Source: DATFXF01 sp035258565 (GTDB lineage Bacteria; Acidobacteriota; Terriglobia; Acidiferrales; UBA7541). From it: 27,346 nt of DNA. The translations under genes were made by a program, and so were the position numbers. The notes below the pieces were generated by a model. That model had not been told where the DNA came from. It saw only the letters and a program-made list of their open reading frames with translations, and searched no databases. The DNA lies in NCBI GenBank assembly GCA_035258565.1, contig DATFXF010000051.1, positions 1-27,346 on the forward strand, in the 5' to 3' direction. Below, piece after piece: positions 16,959 through 25,274 of the stretch (its first letter is position 1; the number at the start of each line of letters is the position of its first letter).

Positions 16959-17017
16959 AGGAGCCAGATCTCCTAAGGGCCATCGTCCGACGACGGTAGT
17001 CCCCCGTCCTGGCTCCT
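16959..17017 (+). terminator. Long-stem structure after the receptor gene
   Basis: AGGAGCCAG at 16959-16967 pairs with CTGGCTCCT at 17009-17017, enclosing 41 bases that can form a small inner hairpin. It starts 3 bases after the receptor stop. There is no T tail, so it could be a terminator or an mRNA 3' end stabiliser. Confidence 0.35.
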
Positions 17018-17151
17018 CGGACGAAAGGCTTTCACCGAGCCCGGCATCCGCGCTAGAGTGTCTTGAGGAGCACAGCAGGCCGACAATTCCTGCCTGTGCG
17101 TTTCAGGACGGCAAACTGTGCCATGGCCAAGGAGAGTGGAGTGAACAGCAA

Positions 17152-18243
17152 ATGACGGGCGCGACGGGATTTGCGCTCGGCGCAATCGTGGTTGCCCTGG
17201 TCGCCTGGGCCGTGTCGCGCTGGCTCGGCGGGCGAAGCGACAACGAGGTCGCTGCCCTGCGCCAGGAAATCGAAGCACTGCGCATGGCGCAGGAGCAAAT
17301 GCTTGCCACACACATCGCCCATCTGACACAGGCGGTCACGCAGCAATTCGGCCAGGTCACCCAACAGTTACAAACCGGCCTTTCCTCCACGGGCGCACTG
17401 GCCTCTCAGGCACAAAAGGCCGTCTCCGACCAATTGAAAGCCTCCACAGAAATGCTGGGTGCGATCCGCCAGCAGCTCGGCGAGGTGCAGCATTCCGGTC
17501 GCGAGCTCTCCGAGGCAGCACGGACCATTGAGATGGTGCTTGGCGGGGCGCAGACGCGCGGGTCGCTCGGCGAAGTCGCACTCGACCGCATGCTGGCCGA
17601 CTCGCTTCCACAGTCCGCCTACGAGACACAGCACCGTTTCTCGACAGGCGAGGCGGTGGATACCGTGGTGCGCTTCCGCGAAAAGCTCCTGCCCATCGAC
17701 TCCAAATTCCCGCTTGACGACTACCGCAAGCTCGTGGGGGAAGGCGAAGAGGCGCGCAAGGGCTTCGCGCAGGCCGTCCGGGCTCACGCCGATTCCATCG
17801 CCAGGAAATACATCCTGCCCGACGAAGGCACGCTCGAGATCGCCCTGATGTTTGTCCCCTCCGAAAGCGTTTACTACGAGCTGCTGATGACCACCGACGC
17901 GAAAGGCATGCCGCTCGACGCCTATTGCCGCGACAAAGGGGTCATTCCCGTCTCGCCAAACTCCCTCTACGCGTACTTGAACGTCATCCTAATGGGACTA
18001 CGCGGACTCCAGATTGAGGAGAATGCGCGTCGGTTGCTGGCCAGTTTGACCGGACTCAAGAAGCAACTGGATACGTTCACGGAAGTGTATGAGAAGCTTG
18101 GCACCCACCTGCGAAACGCTCAGCAGAGCTATGGGGAAGCCGACCGCAAGCTCGAACGAGCGCGCTTGGCGCTCGGCCGGATGGCCCAGGGGGCCTTGCC
18201 CGAGTCGGCGACCAAGACTCTCGAAGCCACTGCCAAGGATTGA
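17152..18243 (+). CDS. rmuC: RmuC family DNA recombination protein
   Basis: This 363-residue protein has one N-terminal membrane helix (about 5-24), a long coiled coil rich in Gln (about 30-130) and a C-terminal nuclease-like domain. Diagnostic family motifs are RGSLGEVALDRMLAD near 136-150, VVRFREKLLPIDSKFP near 172-187 (the DxK part of a PD-(D/E)XK-like fold) and VIPVSPNSLYAYL further on. RmuC proteins limit recombination between short inverted repeats and are thought to act on DNA structures, but their biochemical activity is poorly defined. Length and layout are typical. The ATG at 17152 follows a purine-rich stretch (GGAGAGTGGAG). The gene faces the next one tail to tail with an 11-base gap, so read-through could produce antisense RNA. 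Confidence 0.93.
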   Translation: MTGATGFALGAIVVALVAWAVSRWLGGRSDNEVAALRQEIEALRMAQEQMLATHIAHLTQAVTQQFGQVTQQLQTGLSSTGALASQAQKAVSDQLKASTEMLGAIRQQLGEVQHSGRELSEAARTIEMVLGGAQTRGSLGEVALDRMLADSLPQSAYETQHRFSTGEAVDTVVRFREKLLPIDSKFPLDDYRKLVGEGEEARKGFAQAVRAHADSIARKYILPDEGTLEIALMFVPSESVYYELLMTTDAKGMPLDAYCRDKGVIPVSPNSLYAYLNVILMGLRGLQIEENARRLLASLTGLKKQLDTFTEVYEKLGTHLRNAQQSYGEADRKLERARLALGRMAQGALPESATKTLEATAKD

Positions 18244-18254
18244 CTCGCGCTAGG

Positions 18255-19343
18255 TCACCGCTTCAGCAGTTCGCGCCAGGCAGCTTCGATCTCCCGGCCT
18301 AGATCCCCTTCCGGTTTCTCCGCGAGCAGCTTCTCGAGCTCCTTGAGAATGGGCAGAACCTCCTGTGGGTTGCGGTCGATGCGTCGAATGACGCGGTCCA
18401 GGCGCTCCTGCCAGACCGGCGGCGCGTTCTGCCGCCCCGCGACGAGGCGCTGTCGCGCAGCCTCCATGTCCGGCAAGCCATACGCGTGGGGCACCACCCG
18501 CACGCCGACTGAAAAATCACCCGGGTGAATGCCCTGCATTTCAATTACCGCGAGATTTGCTGGGCCGCCGCTCGAGGTCACGCGCTGCACGCTGCCGCGC
18601 GGGAGTTCGACCACATCGGGAGATAGATTGCGGGCTTCGATCACCAGGCGTTGGTCAGTCCCACGAACGCGCACGCTCAGCGTGCCCTTCTCGTTCGGGG
18701 CAAGTTGTTTCTTCGCCGCCGTCACCTCAAGCGATACGAGCGTGACCCGCACCGGGCCAAACCTGTGGCCGGCCGCCTCAACGACAAGCTCCGCCGGCCC
18801 TTCCGCCACACCCGGGGCCGCGAGCAGCACGAGCGACACCGGTGACGCGGCCAGAATCAGCGCCGGCTGATTCCCCAGATGCGCGCGGTTATCGTCGGCC
18901 TCGCCGCGAAAGCCTTTGCCTTCCACAGAAAATCGGTCGGACAGAGAGATCACGCGCGGGTAGTCGAGTACCTCGAAGCTGTCGGATGGATTGGCTAGGG
19001 CCGTGACGACGGTCGTCGAAGCGCTCACCTGGCGACCAGGCAATCGCGCGAGCAGTACACCCGGTCCCCCCGGCGCCGCAAACGTGGCGCGACCCGTGGT
19101 ATCGGTGGTCACCCGCTCGCCTCCGGTGAACTCCACTGCCGCTCCGGCCGCCAGCCGCCCGGTCGCGTCCAGCACGGCGAGGGTCGCTTGTTGCCCAGCG
19201 ATGAGGCGTGGCGGAAGGACAATCATCGCCCCCGGCCTCGGCACAGCGGCGGGCGCGTCCGCAGATTTCTGCGCCGCCGCAAACACGGCGGTCAGCAGGA
19301 AAGCCAGGCCCCCTGCCCATTCCATGCTTCGTTTCGAGATCAT
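18255..19343 (-). CDS. Secreted protein of unknown function with Ig-like folds
   Basis: The 362-residue product starts MISKRSMEWAGGLAFLLTAV and has a clear signal peptide ending near AAAQ, so it is exported. After a Pro/Ala-rich linker, residues about 40-110 look like an Ig-like (Big_1-type) domain: AGQQATLAVLDATGRLAAGA, then VEFTGGERVTTDTTGRATF. Residues about 125-210 resemble an IPT/TIG-type beta sandwich (VISLSDRFSVEGKGFRG). The C-terminal 80 residues are helical and charged (WQERLDRVIRRIDRNPQEVL). I do not recognise a named family. A GTG two codons upstream (19349) is an alternative start, and no ribosome site is convincing for either. The protein may bind a surface ligand or another envelope protein, but no partner is visible. 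Confidence 0.75.
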   Translation of the reverse strand: MISKRSMEWAGGLAFLLTAVFAAAQKSADAPAAVPRPGAMIVLPPRLIAGQQATLAVLDATGRLAAGAAVEFTGGERVTTDTTGRATFAAPGGPGVLLARLPGRQVSASTTVVTALANPSDSFEVLDYPRVISLSDRFSVEGKGFRGEADDNRAHLGNQPALILAASPVSLVLLAAPGVAEGPAELVVEAAGHRFGPVRVTLVSLEVTAAKKQLAPNEKGTLSVRVRGTDQRLVIEARNLSPDVVELPRGSVQRVTSSGGPANLAVIEMQGIHPGDFSVGVRVVPHAYGLPDMEAARQRLVAGRQNAPPVWQERLDRVIRRIDRNPQEVLPILKELEKLLAEKPEGDLGREIEAAWRELLKR

Positions 19344-19425
19344 GCGCACAATTGTATCTCTTTTGGAGCGGCCATTCGCGCTTGGATTCCGTGCGGCAAC
19401 CGCATTTCTGGACCTTGTTCAGCCT

Positions 19426-20688
19426 CTAGCCGCACACGGCCGTGGCATGGCCGGCTGGGTTGGTCCGACCCATATCTGCCGCCGCCTTCCCTCGGCACCG
19501 CTTGATATGACGGAAAAAGACGTTGCCTCGAATGGCGCGGCCACATCCTTGGCACCTTCGAACAACGCGGGCATGCTTGCGGGAGGCTTCGAGCGGCTTC
19601 GCAACAGCTTCGCCCGCACTCGGAACGAAGTCCATCGAACCACGGAGCCAGTCCCGCGTTTCCTGATTGAGGAACTCAAGATTGATCAGCGACCCATACC
19701 GTCGGCAGAAACTTCGCAGGGACTTCTCGGTGATCCGAGGGTCGAGTAGCTTCAAGACTCCTTGGGCGATGTATTTCTTGACGGTCTCGACACTTATGTC
19801 CAGCGTCTTGGCTACTTCTGCCCACAGCAGCTTCGCCCTCGATGATCGACTGGACATCGTACGCGCGCCATTTCCGCCCCCTCCCCCTTCGAGAGGGTCG
19901 CCATCCTCGGAGACCTCGGCTGCCGCCTGCCGTTCCGACGCACGGACCTCCATATCGCGAGAGGAGTCGCCAGGCGCGCCCGGCAGCTGTAGGGACCTGC
20001 ATAAGTCATCGAGCGAATGCTTCGTGATGCGCGGGTCCCGAACTTCCAGAAGCCCCTCAACGATCAATCGCTGGACGGTTCTACTGCCGAGATGCAACTC
20101 TTCAGCGAGAGCGCGCCGCGCATAGCCTTCTTTGTGAACTCGGCTGCTCTTACCAAGCACCGCGAGACGGTAGCGCACCGCACGCTCTGTTCGATGCAGG
20201 ATCTTGCCAATCGCCTTCGCGAGCTTATATCCCGCAAGGTTAAGCAAGATCTCATCATCCTCTTGGGACCATGGACGCCGACCCTGCTGTTTGCCTTGCT
20301 GCGAGCTTCTCCCCGTCAGACCAAGCTTGGCCGCACGCCTCCGAACAACATGCGATTGCCAGTTCGGATGGCGTCTCAGGAGCTCGCGTATTGCTGCTCG
20401 CTTTCCGGACCATCCTCGTTTATATCCTTCGTGCAGGAGTTTGTCGTCCTCGGGACTCCAAACGGCGCGATGATAACGCGGTCCGGGCGAAGGATTCTTG
20501 AGCTGCCGTATGCGACGCCATAATTCTGCCCGCTCCAGTCCTAGTTCGTGCCTGAGGATCCTCTCGATCGCAGCGTGAGAACCCGAGCGGCCTTGCTTCG
20601 AGCCCTCACGGAGAATCTGATCCACCTGTTCCGGAGAGAAAAATCGGAAACCATCTCCACCCGTTGTGCTGTCCCAACGGCCTGCCAT
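19426..20688 (-). CDS. Putative DNA-binding protein with Myb/SANT-like repeats, two helix-turn-helix repeats and a zinc finger
   Basis: I know no named family with this layout of 420 residues. Three Myb/SANT-like units lie at about 14-62 (FFSPEQVDQILREG), 76-123 (VWSPEDDKLLHEGYKRGWSG) and 138-180 (PWSQEDDEILLNLAGYKLAK); the spaced Trp residues and acidic patch in the first helix are typical. Two related helix-turn-helix units follow: ALAEELHLGSRTVQRLIVEG then DPRITKHSLDDLCR (about 193-231), and WAEVAKTLDISVETVKKYIA then DPRITEKSLRSFCR (about 289-329). Near the end, C379, C382, H394 and C398 fit a CxxC-x11-HxxxC zinc finger. The protein is basic, with no membrane segment. It is divergent from the ECF sigma gene, 256 bases away, so it may regulate it. 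The ATG at 20688 has a weak ribosome site. Confidence 0.82.
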   Translation of the reverse strand: MAGRWDSTTGGDGFRFFSPEQVDQILREGSKQGRSGSHAAIERILRHELGLERAELWRRIRQLKNPSPGPRYHRAVWSPEDDKLLHEGYKRGWSGKRAAIRELLRRHPNWQSHVVRRRAAKLGLTGRSSQQGKQQGRRPWSQEDDEILLNLAGYKLAKAIGKILHRTERAVRYRLAVLGKSSRVHKEGYARRALAEELHLGSRTVQRLIVEGLLEVRDPRITKHSLDDLCRSLQLPGAPGDSSRDMEVRASERQAAAEVSEDGDPLEGGGGGNGARTMSSRSSRAKLLWAEVAKTLDISVETVKKYIAQGVLKLLDPRITEKSLRSFCRRYGSLINLEFLNQETRDWLRGSMDFVPSAGEAVAKPLEASRKHARVVRRCQGCGRAIRGNVFFRHIKRCRGKAAADMGRTNPAGHATAVCG

Positions 20689-20944
20689 GGAATCGACCGA
20701 GAGAGTGTTAGGTTCCTAAAGAGGCGGCAGGAGATCGCCGAATAACCAATCCACGGATAGCCTCTTCCTGCGGAACACCGAGAACCCCTCAATTACAACA
20801 AGGAGCCAGGCTTCGAGGGAAAAGTAACAAGGGAGATGAATATTTTTGAATGAACTTTCTTTGCCTCTCCGTTGACGCTCGAGCTCGCGAATGGCACGCT
20901 TCTCCCCTGCACTCCGGCATGGCAGCCCTGGTTACGAGGGGCCA
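20689..20944. promoter_or_regulatory. Divergent promoter region between the Myb/SANT-repeat gene and the sigma factor gene
   Basis: About 250 bases between divergent starts must hold both promoters. TGAACTTTC at about 20851-20859 resembles the GAACTT -35 core of ECF-type promoters and would suit self-regulation by the sigma factor. No matching -10 is clear. Confidence 0.3.
20936..20941 (+). promoter_or_regulatory. Ribosome binding site deciding the sigma factor start
   Basis: GAGGGG ends three bases before the ATG at 20945 (GAGG spacing is 5). The spacing is short but better than anything upstream of the ATG at 20891. Confidence 0.5.
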
Positions 20945-21589
20945 ATGGATAAGCCCGACCCTTACGGAGAGTGGGTTATTTTGGGTAATCGACCCGCCAA
21001 GGACGAGACTTCGTCCCCGGCGCAAGAGGAACTGCTGGCCGCCGCGCGCAAGGCTTGGCCTCGCGTCCTGGCGCACGCCAGGCGCGAACTTGGCCACAAG
21101 GTCTTGCGCACAGACAAAACCATTCTAGCCGCGGACGTGTGGGAAGCGGTACTGAGGTCAGTTTCGAAAGCGCTGAAGAGAAAAGGCGAGAACCGGGCGC
21201 CCGTCGGAGACCTGCAATCTTATCTGATCGCAGCGTTCCATCACCGCTTTAACAGAGTTCTCAAAAGAGAGCAGAGACGACTCGAAACAATTGAGTTCGT
21301 TCCCTCCACTCAGGACCTGGACCGGATGTCAAGTGCCCGAGACACACAATGGGTATCTCAGCTCGAGCGCGCAATTACGGTCAAGCAGGTCATTGGCCAC
21401 ATGGACGAGTGGACAAGAAGGGTTTGGGGCGGACGACAATATGGCTATTCTTGGAAGGAAATCTCACGGCGTCTTGGATTGAGCGAGCAGCAAGCAAAGA
21501 TGAGATTTCGGCGCGGGCTGGAGAAAACCCGCGCCCGCTTGATCGAGCTCTTGCGGCATCAACATCCACGCTCGCCTGAAGGACAATGA
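20945..21589 (+). CDS. ECF-type RNA polymerase sigma factor
   Basis: The 214-residue protein has sigma-70 region 2 at about 25-110 (AARKAWPRVLAHARRELG and PVGDLQSYLIAAFHHRFNRV) and region 4 at about 145-200, with the helix-turn-helix YGYSWKEISRRLGLSEQQAK that contacts the -35 element. Regions 1 and 3 are absent, as in the ECF class. The start at 20945 is preferred because AGGGG lies directly upstream; an in-frame ATG at 20891 would add 18 residues without a ribosome site. It is followed after 103 bases by a membrane zinc-finger gene on the same strand, the usual place for an anti-sigma factor. The large CHAT gene lies next, facing it. The regulon cannot be read from this window. Confidence 0.9.
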   Translation: MDKPDPYGEWVILGNRPAKDETSSPAQEELLAAARKAWPRVLAHARRELGHKVLRTDKTILAADVWEAVLRSVSKALKRKGENRAPVGDLQSYLIAAFHHRFNRVLKREQRRLETIEFVPSTQDLDRMSSARDTQWVSQLERAITVKQVIGHMDEWTRRVWGGRQYGYSWKEISRRLGLSEQQAKMRFRRGLEKTRARLIELLRHQHPRSPEGQ

Positions 21590-21649
21590 TCTCCCGCAAG
21601 ATCGCGTACCCGACTGGGCGAAGCGTTAGACGAGGCGAGGCCCGCTGAA

Positions 21650-21667
21650 CGAGAAACCATATTCTCG
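21650..21667 (+). other. Small hairpin directly before the anti-sigma ribosome site
   Basis: CGAGAA at 21650-21655 and TTCTCG at 21662-21667 form a 6-bp stem with a 6-base loop, immediately followed by AAAAGGAGAGAGG, the ribosome site of the next gene. It could tune translation of the putative anti-sigma factor. The stem is short, so chance is possible. Confidence 0.35.
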
Positions 21668-21692
21668 AAAAGGAGAGAGGCGCATCCTGGAT

Positions 21693-22322
21693 GTGTTGGG
21701 CCGCGGATTACTGCGTGAATTCCCCAATCCGGAACGCACCGGATGTCCCGGTCCTGACGTCTTGAGGGGGATTGCCTTCCGCAGGGTACCTCTCATGCAA
21801 GCGGAGGTGTGGCTCGCCCACTTGACCTCCTGCAGCCCTTGCTATCGCGACTACTCTCAGTTCCGGGATGCCTTCCAACTCCGCCGAAGGCGCACCCTTC
21901 TGGCAGTCGCGGCTAGCATTCTAGTCGTGGCCTCTGTTGCCGGTTGGGCCTGGGTTCGGAAGCAGAAGGAAGCCCAGCTCGCTCAAACGGTTGTCTTGGA
22001 CCTGAGGAATCGCTCCGTCACGCGCGATACCGAGCCTGGTCCTGAACCACAGACTAAAGAGCCGCTGCTCGAGGTCAATCGCGCCGCCAGGCAGCTGACC
22101 ATTTATCTCCCCTACGGGAGTAGCGATGGTCTCTATGATGTCCGTATGGTGGCCGTCTCGGGAGAATCGGTGTGGAATGCAAGTGGCACTGCTAAGCTGA
22201 ACGACCACATCACCACGCTCCAAGTCGCCGTAAGCCTTTCCGCAGCGCGCCCCGGCCAGTTCATCCTGCAGGTCCGCAAGGATCATCTGGAATGGAGTTC
22301 CTATGGGGTGGCCGTTCGATGA
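21693..22322 (+). CDS. Zinc-finger membrane protein, putative anti-sigma factor
   Basis: The 209-residue protein has an N-terminal zinc-finger-like segment in which C18, H43, C47 and C50 (WLAHLTSCSPCYRDYSQFR) fit the HxxxCxxC pattern of zf-HC2 anti-sigma domains. A single membrane helix follows at about 68-87 (LLAVAASILVVASVAGWAWV), with an RRRR stop just before it, placing the finger in the cytoplasm and the 120-residue C-terminal part outside. That part is beta-rich and carries no motif I recognise. It would bind and silence the sigma factor encoded just upstream until an envelope signal frees it. The start is GTG at 21693, with AAGGAGAGAGG about 12 bases upstream; TTG at 21696 is possible. 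Not all zf-HC2-like proteins are inhibitors, so the role is inferred. Confidence 0.8.
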   Translation: MLGRGLLREFPNPERTGCPGPDVLRGIAFRRVPLMQAEVWLAHLTSCSPCYRDYSQFRDAFQLRRRRTLLAVAASILVVASVAGWAWVRKQKEAQLAQTVVLDLRNRSVTRDTEPGPEPQTKEPLLEVNRAARQLTIYLPYGSSDGLYDVRMVAVSGESVWNASGTAKLNDHITTLQVAVSLSAARPGQFILQVRKDHLEWSSYGVAVR

Positions 22323-22379
22323 TGGAAATGAATTGCCCGGCTGGGAACCCGCAGGGAGATCGAGTTACAGCTTAGCTCT

Positions 22380-22402
22380 CCTCACGGGTTTGCACCCTGA
22401 GG
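22380..22402. terminator. Hairpin between convergent anti-sigma and CHAT genes
   Basis: CCTCA and GGGT (22380-22389, one bulged C) pair with ACCC and TGAGG (22394-22402) around a TTGC loop. The 9-bp stem directly abuts the CHAT stop codon and lies 58 bases after the anti-sigma stop, where a two-way terminator is expected. No T run is present on either side. Confidence 0.5.
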
Positions 22403-25135
22403 TCATTGGATATTCAGCCGAATCGGAGATCCCCCGTCTCCGACCAAAATAAACCCGCCCCAGTAATAGGGTGGTACCTGTCTACCGTATTTCGCCAGCA
22501 AGTTAAGTTTTGCTTGTCGCAACGCCTCGGCCTTGTCCTGGCCCTCCACGATGTGCGAGTAGAATCGCTCCATCAGTGCCGGTGTGTAGGTGTCGTCTGC
22601 GCTCCACAGGCTGGCGATCACTGCCTTCGCGCCAGTCACAAGGAATGCCTCAACTAGATTTGTGATTCCTTCTTCTTCCTGCAGCTTCCCGAGCCCCGTA
22701 TTGCAGGCCGAGAGCGTCACGAGATCGGCATGGAACCGGAGCCGCAGGATTTCGCGGACCTGCAGCAGGCCGTCATCAGGCGACTTCGGGTCAATGCCTA
22801 ATACCAAACCGGATCGTTCCGGGAACTGCGTGTCTGCGAACCCGTGCACGGCAAGATGAACGATCTTGAAATCAGCCAAAGGCTCCGACTTGAAGGCCGT
22901 CTCAGTGGCCTCGAACCCCAACAACACAACGGCGTCTTTCCCTACCGTCCTGCTGATCTCAACCACTTCTCGACGAGTCTCGGGCAGATCACGCAAAGAG
23001 AGCCCGAAAACATCGGAAAACCCACGCCTGAGCCGCTGCTCAACTCCGCCCGATCGATTGAGCTTCGTCGAGGCATTCCCCTGATTCTGATACGGTACGT
23101 CTCCTACTCCAAGAAATGCTCGCCGCGCTGGCTGCGTCTCCTTCGCGTTTCTCAGAGACCTCAACACTGTCGATGCCGGCGCATAGGTGATGGTTCGCTC
23201 TTCGAGAAAGAAGGCGCCACTTGAGTCGTGGAGAGCGTCGAAGGGCAGCAGGTGTAGAATCCCATCCGGTACGACGACCAGGCGTGCACCTGCTGCCTTC
23301 TCAACGACCGGGGCCAAGAGGATGCTGTAGAGTTCCTTCGCGAGACCTACGTCATCACGCTTGGCTCGGATCTCGTCGAGATACCTGCGCGTCAACTCCT
23401 CTATCCGGCGTCGTCCCGCTCCCAAAGCCTTCACCCCTGCGCCCCTCTTCGAAATCCAAACGCAATACGCGTTGGGTTCGCTGAGCACGTATTCGAGCAC
23501 AACCTCGTCGGGGCGCAGGCAGGCCTGGACAGCCTTCAGGGGCGCTGGCCTCTCGAACCACGCCCGCTCTGATACTTCCTGGCCCGTTCGTGTCCATTCC
23601 AGCCGGCGCTCGTACTCGACAAGCTGATCGAGAAGACTGGCGCGTTCCTTTGGGTCCTCCGAACGCATTAATCGAAGCTGAAGCTCGGAGACGTTGTTCT
23701 CCAGTGCCTGCGCTTCTGCGGACTCGTTCTTGTTGAACGACACCCTGTTTTCTAGCAAAGCTGCCGCGGTCCGCCCCCGGACCCGCTCGAGCACGCTCAA
23801 TGCCTGCTCGGTATTTCCCCTCTCGACCGCGAGTTCAAAATGATGGAGGTAGGCCTCGCTCATTGCCCCAGCCAGGGAGCTGGTCCAGTACGCTTCATCC
23901 AGGTTGACCAACATCCCATCAATCACATCCTCTGCCTCCTCATACAATGCCTCTGCTTGAGCCAGGTATCCACGGCGGCCCTTCAGGTCGCCCAGCACGG
24001 TGAGATCCCGGGGCAGATAGTACCGGTCACCCACGCGCCTGCTGGCCTCCAGCCCGGCAGAAGCACGTTCCGCGGCGGAGTTCAGATCCCCTGCATCGCG
24101 ATAGAGCCCGGCGAGATCGAACATGGCCTGGGCCACCGAGCGATAGAATTTGTGCTTTTCTCCGATTTCGCCCGCCTGCTCTAGATATTCCTTCGCTCCC
24201 TCGTGATCTCCCGTTCGAAGCGCTAGTTCTCCAAGCAGAACTAGAATCGCTGTTTCATGCCCTCGCTTTTCATCCCTTCTCGACGCGGCGAGGGCTTGCT
24301 CCAACACCTCCCGCGCTTCCCTGAACTTGCCTTGACCGGCCAGCGCTTGAGACTTACCTTCAAGCGCCATGAATGGAAAGCCCGCATCTGGAGTCGCACG
24401 GATTAACTTTATGGCCCGCTCGAAGAAAGCGAGTGCCTCTCCATGGCGCTTTCCTTCACTGTAGCCATTTCCGAGCATCTCCAGGTACCGAACCTGTCCA
24501 CCCACATCACCACTTGCCATCGCAGACAAGAGCGCACCGCCAACCATAGTGGCCGCCCGCCGGCTGTCACCCTCGAGGAAGGTGATGATCCCGAGCTCAC
24601 CCGTGGCCCGCGCTTCCCACTCGGCCTCCCCCAGGTTCCTGGCGATGCCTCGCGCTTCTGTCCAGGCTCGTTTTGCGGAAGAGGGGTTGATTTCGAGATC
24701 GGTATATCCCTTTGCAGCGAGGCACCAGAGCCTCAGTCGTGGGTCACTCTTCACGACCGAAATCTCTAACTGCCGCGCAAGCATCCCCGAGACGTCGTAC
24801 CAGGACATGGTTTCCGATTGCGCGCGAATCCGTCCGATTCGGGCGTAGATCTCATTCCTGGTGTCTCCCTTTCCCCGGAAGAGTTCCTCCGCCCGCAGGT
24901 AGAGGGGTTCTGCCTTTGGCCAATTCGAGAGCCAAGCGAGGCGGTTTGCTTCTCGAAGCAGTAGTTCAGGACTTCTGGACGCTGCAGGGTCTCCAAGTAG
25001 ATCCGCCACGGGCGGCCGAAGGGCAGGTTTTCGTGAGAGGTACAGCCAAATGTATCGGCGAGAAATCACCGCAAGGGCAAGAAAAACCACGAGCATCGAA
25101 AGCAACACAGCTCGCCAGCGCCCGGATATGCGCAT
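22403..25135 (-). CDS. Membrane-anchored TPR-CHAT protein, putative caspase-like protease
   Basis: The 910-residue protein begins with one membrane helix at about 8-27 (AVLLSMLVVFLALAVIS). A long array of TPR-like helical pairs fills about 55-450, for example EAREVLEQALAASRRDEKRG and AALRTG-type units such as LALRTGDHEGAKEYLEQAGE. A coiled linker follows to about 545 (ALENNVSELQLRLMR). The CHAT domain (about 610-905) has the full catalytic dyad: H764 in HLAVHGFAD and C811 in LSACNTGLG, with the usual GITNLVEAFLVTGAKAVIAS and W-containing tail. CHAT enzymes are caspase/separase relatives; several cleave specific partner proteins when their helical sensor is triggered. The gene faces the sigma/anti-sigma pair across 80 bases. 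A link to them is inferred from position. The ribosome site is weak. Confidence 0.92.
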   Translation of the reverse strand: MRISGRWRAVLLSMLVVFLALAVISRRYIWLYLSRKPALRPPVADLLGDPAASRSPELLLREANRLAWLSNWPKAEPLYLRAEELFRGKGDTRNEIYARIGRIRAQSETMSWYDVSGMLARQLEISVVKSDPRLRLWCLAAKGYTDLEINPSSAKRAWTEARGIARNLGEAEWEARATGELGIITFLEGDSRRAATMVGGALLSAMASGDVGGQVRYLEMLGNGYSEGKRHGEALAFFERAIKLIRATPDAGFPFMALEGKSQALAGQGKFREAREVLEQALAASRRDEKRGHETAILVLLGELALRTGDHEGAKEYLEQAGEIGEKHKFYRSVAQAMFDLAGLYRDAGDLNSAAERASAGLEASRRVGDRYYLPRDLTVLGDLKGRRGYLAQAEALYEEAEDVIDGMLVNLDEAYWTSSLAGAMSEAYLHHFELAVERGNTEQALSVLERVRGRTAAALLENRVSFNKNESAEAQALENNVSELQLRLMRSEDPKERASLLDQLVEYERRLEWTRTGQEVSERAWFERPAPLKAVQACLRPDEVVLEYVLSEPNAYCVWISKRGAGVKALGAGRRRIEELTRRYLDEIRAKRDDVGLAKELYSILLAPVVEKAAGARLVVVPDGILHLLPFDALHDSSGAFFLEERTITYAPASTVLRSLRNAKETQPARRAFLGVGDVPYQNQGNASTKLNRSGGVEQRLRRGFSDVFGLSLRDLPETRREVVEISRTVGKDAVVLLGFEATETAFKSEPLADFKIVHLAVHGFADTQFPERSGLVLGIDPKSPDDGLLQVREILRLRFHADLVTLSACNTGLGKLQEEEGITNLVEAFLVTGAKAVIASLWSADDTYTPALMERFYSHIVEGQDKAEALRQAKLNLLAKYGRQVPPYYWGGFILVGDGGSPIRLNIQ

Positions 25136-25255
25136 CTACAACCACTCTGAGGAGAAGTCAGGAACGGCAATGCCGTTGCCGCTGCCCGCTGAGGGCCCGG
25201 CAGCGATCGGCAAAGGACCACTCGTCCAACTCGCCACCTACGTGGAGAAGCGCAA

Positions 25256-25261
25256 ATTATG
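25256..25261 (-). promoter_or_regulatory. Candidate -10 element upstream of the CHAT gene
   Basis: CATAAT (read on the minus strand) lies in an unusually AT-rich patch about 120 bases before the CHAT ATG. The -35 position is poor, so this is a weak call. Confidence 0.22.
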
Positions 25262-25274
25262 ACATACTTTTTTC

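Noticed and set aside
20891..20944. Upstream ATG for the sigma factor
   Set aside because: It has no ribosome site, and the added 18 residues do not look like sigma region 2; the ATG at 20945 has AGGGG before it.
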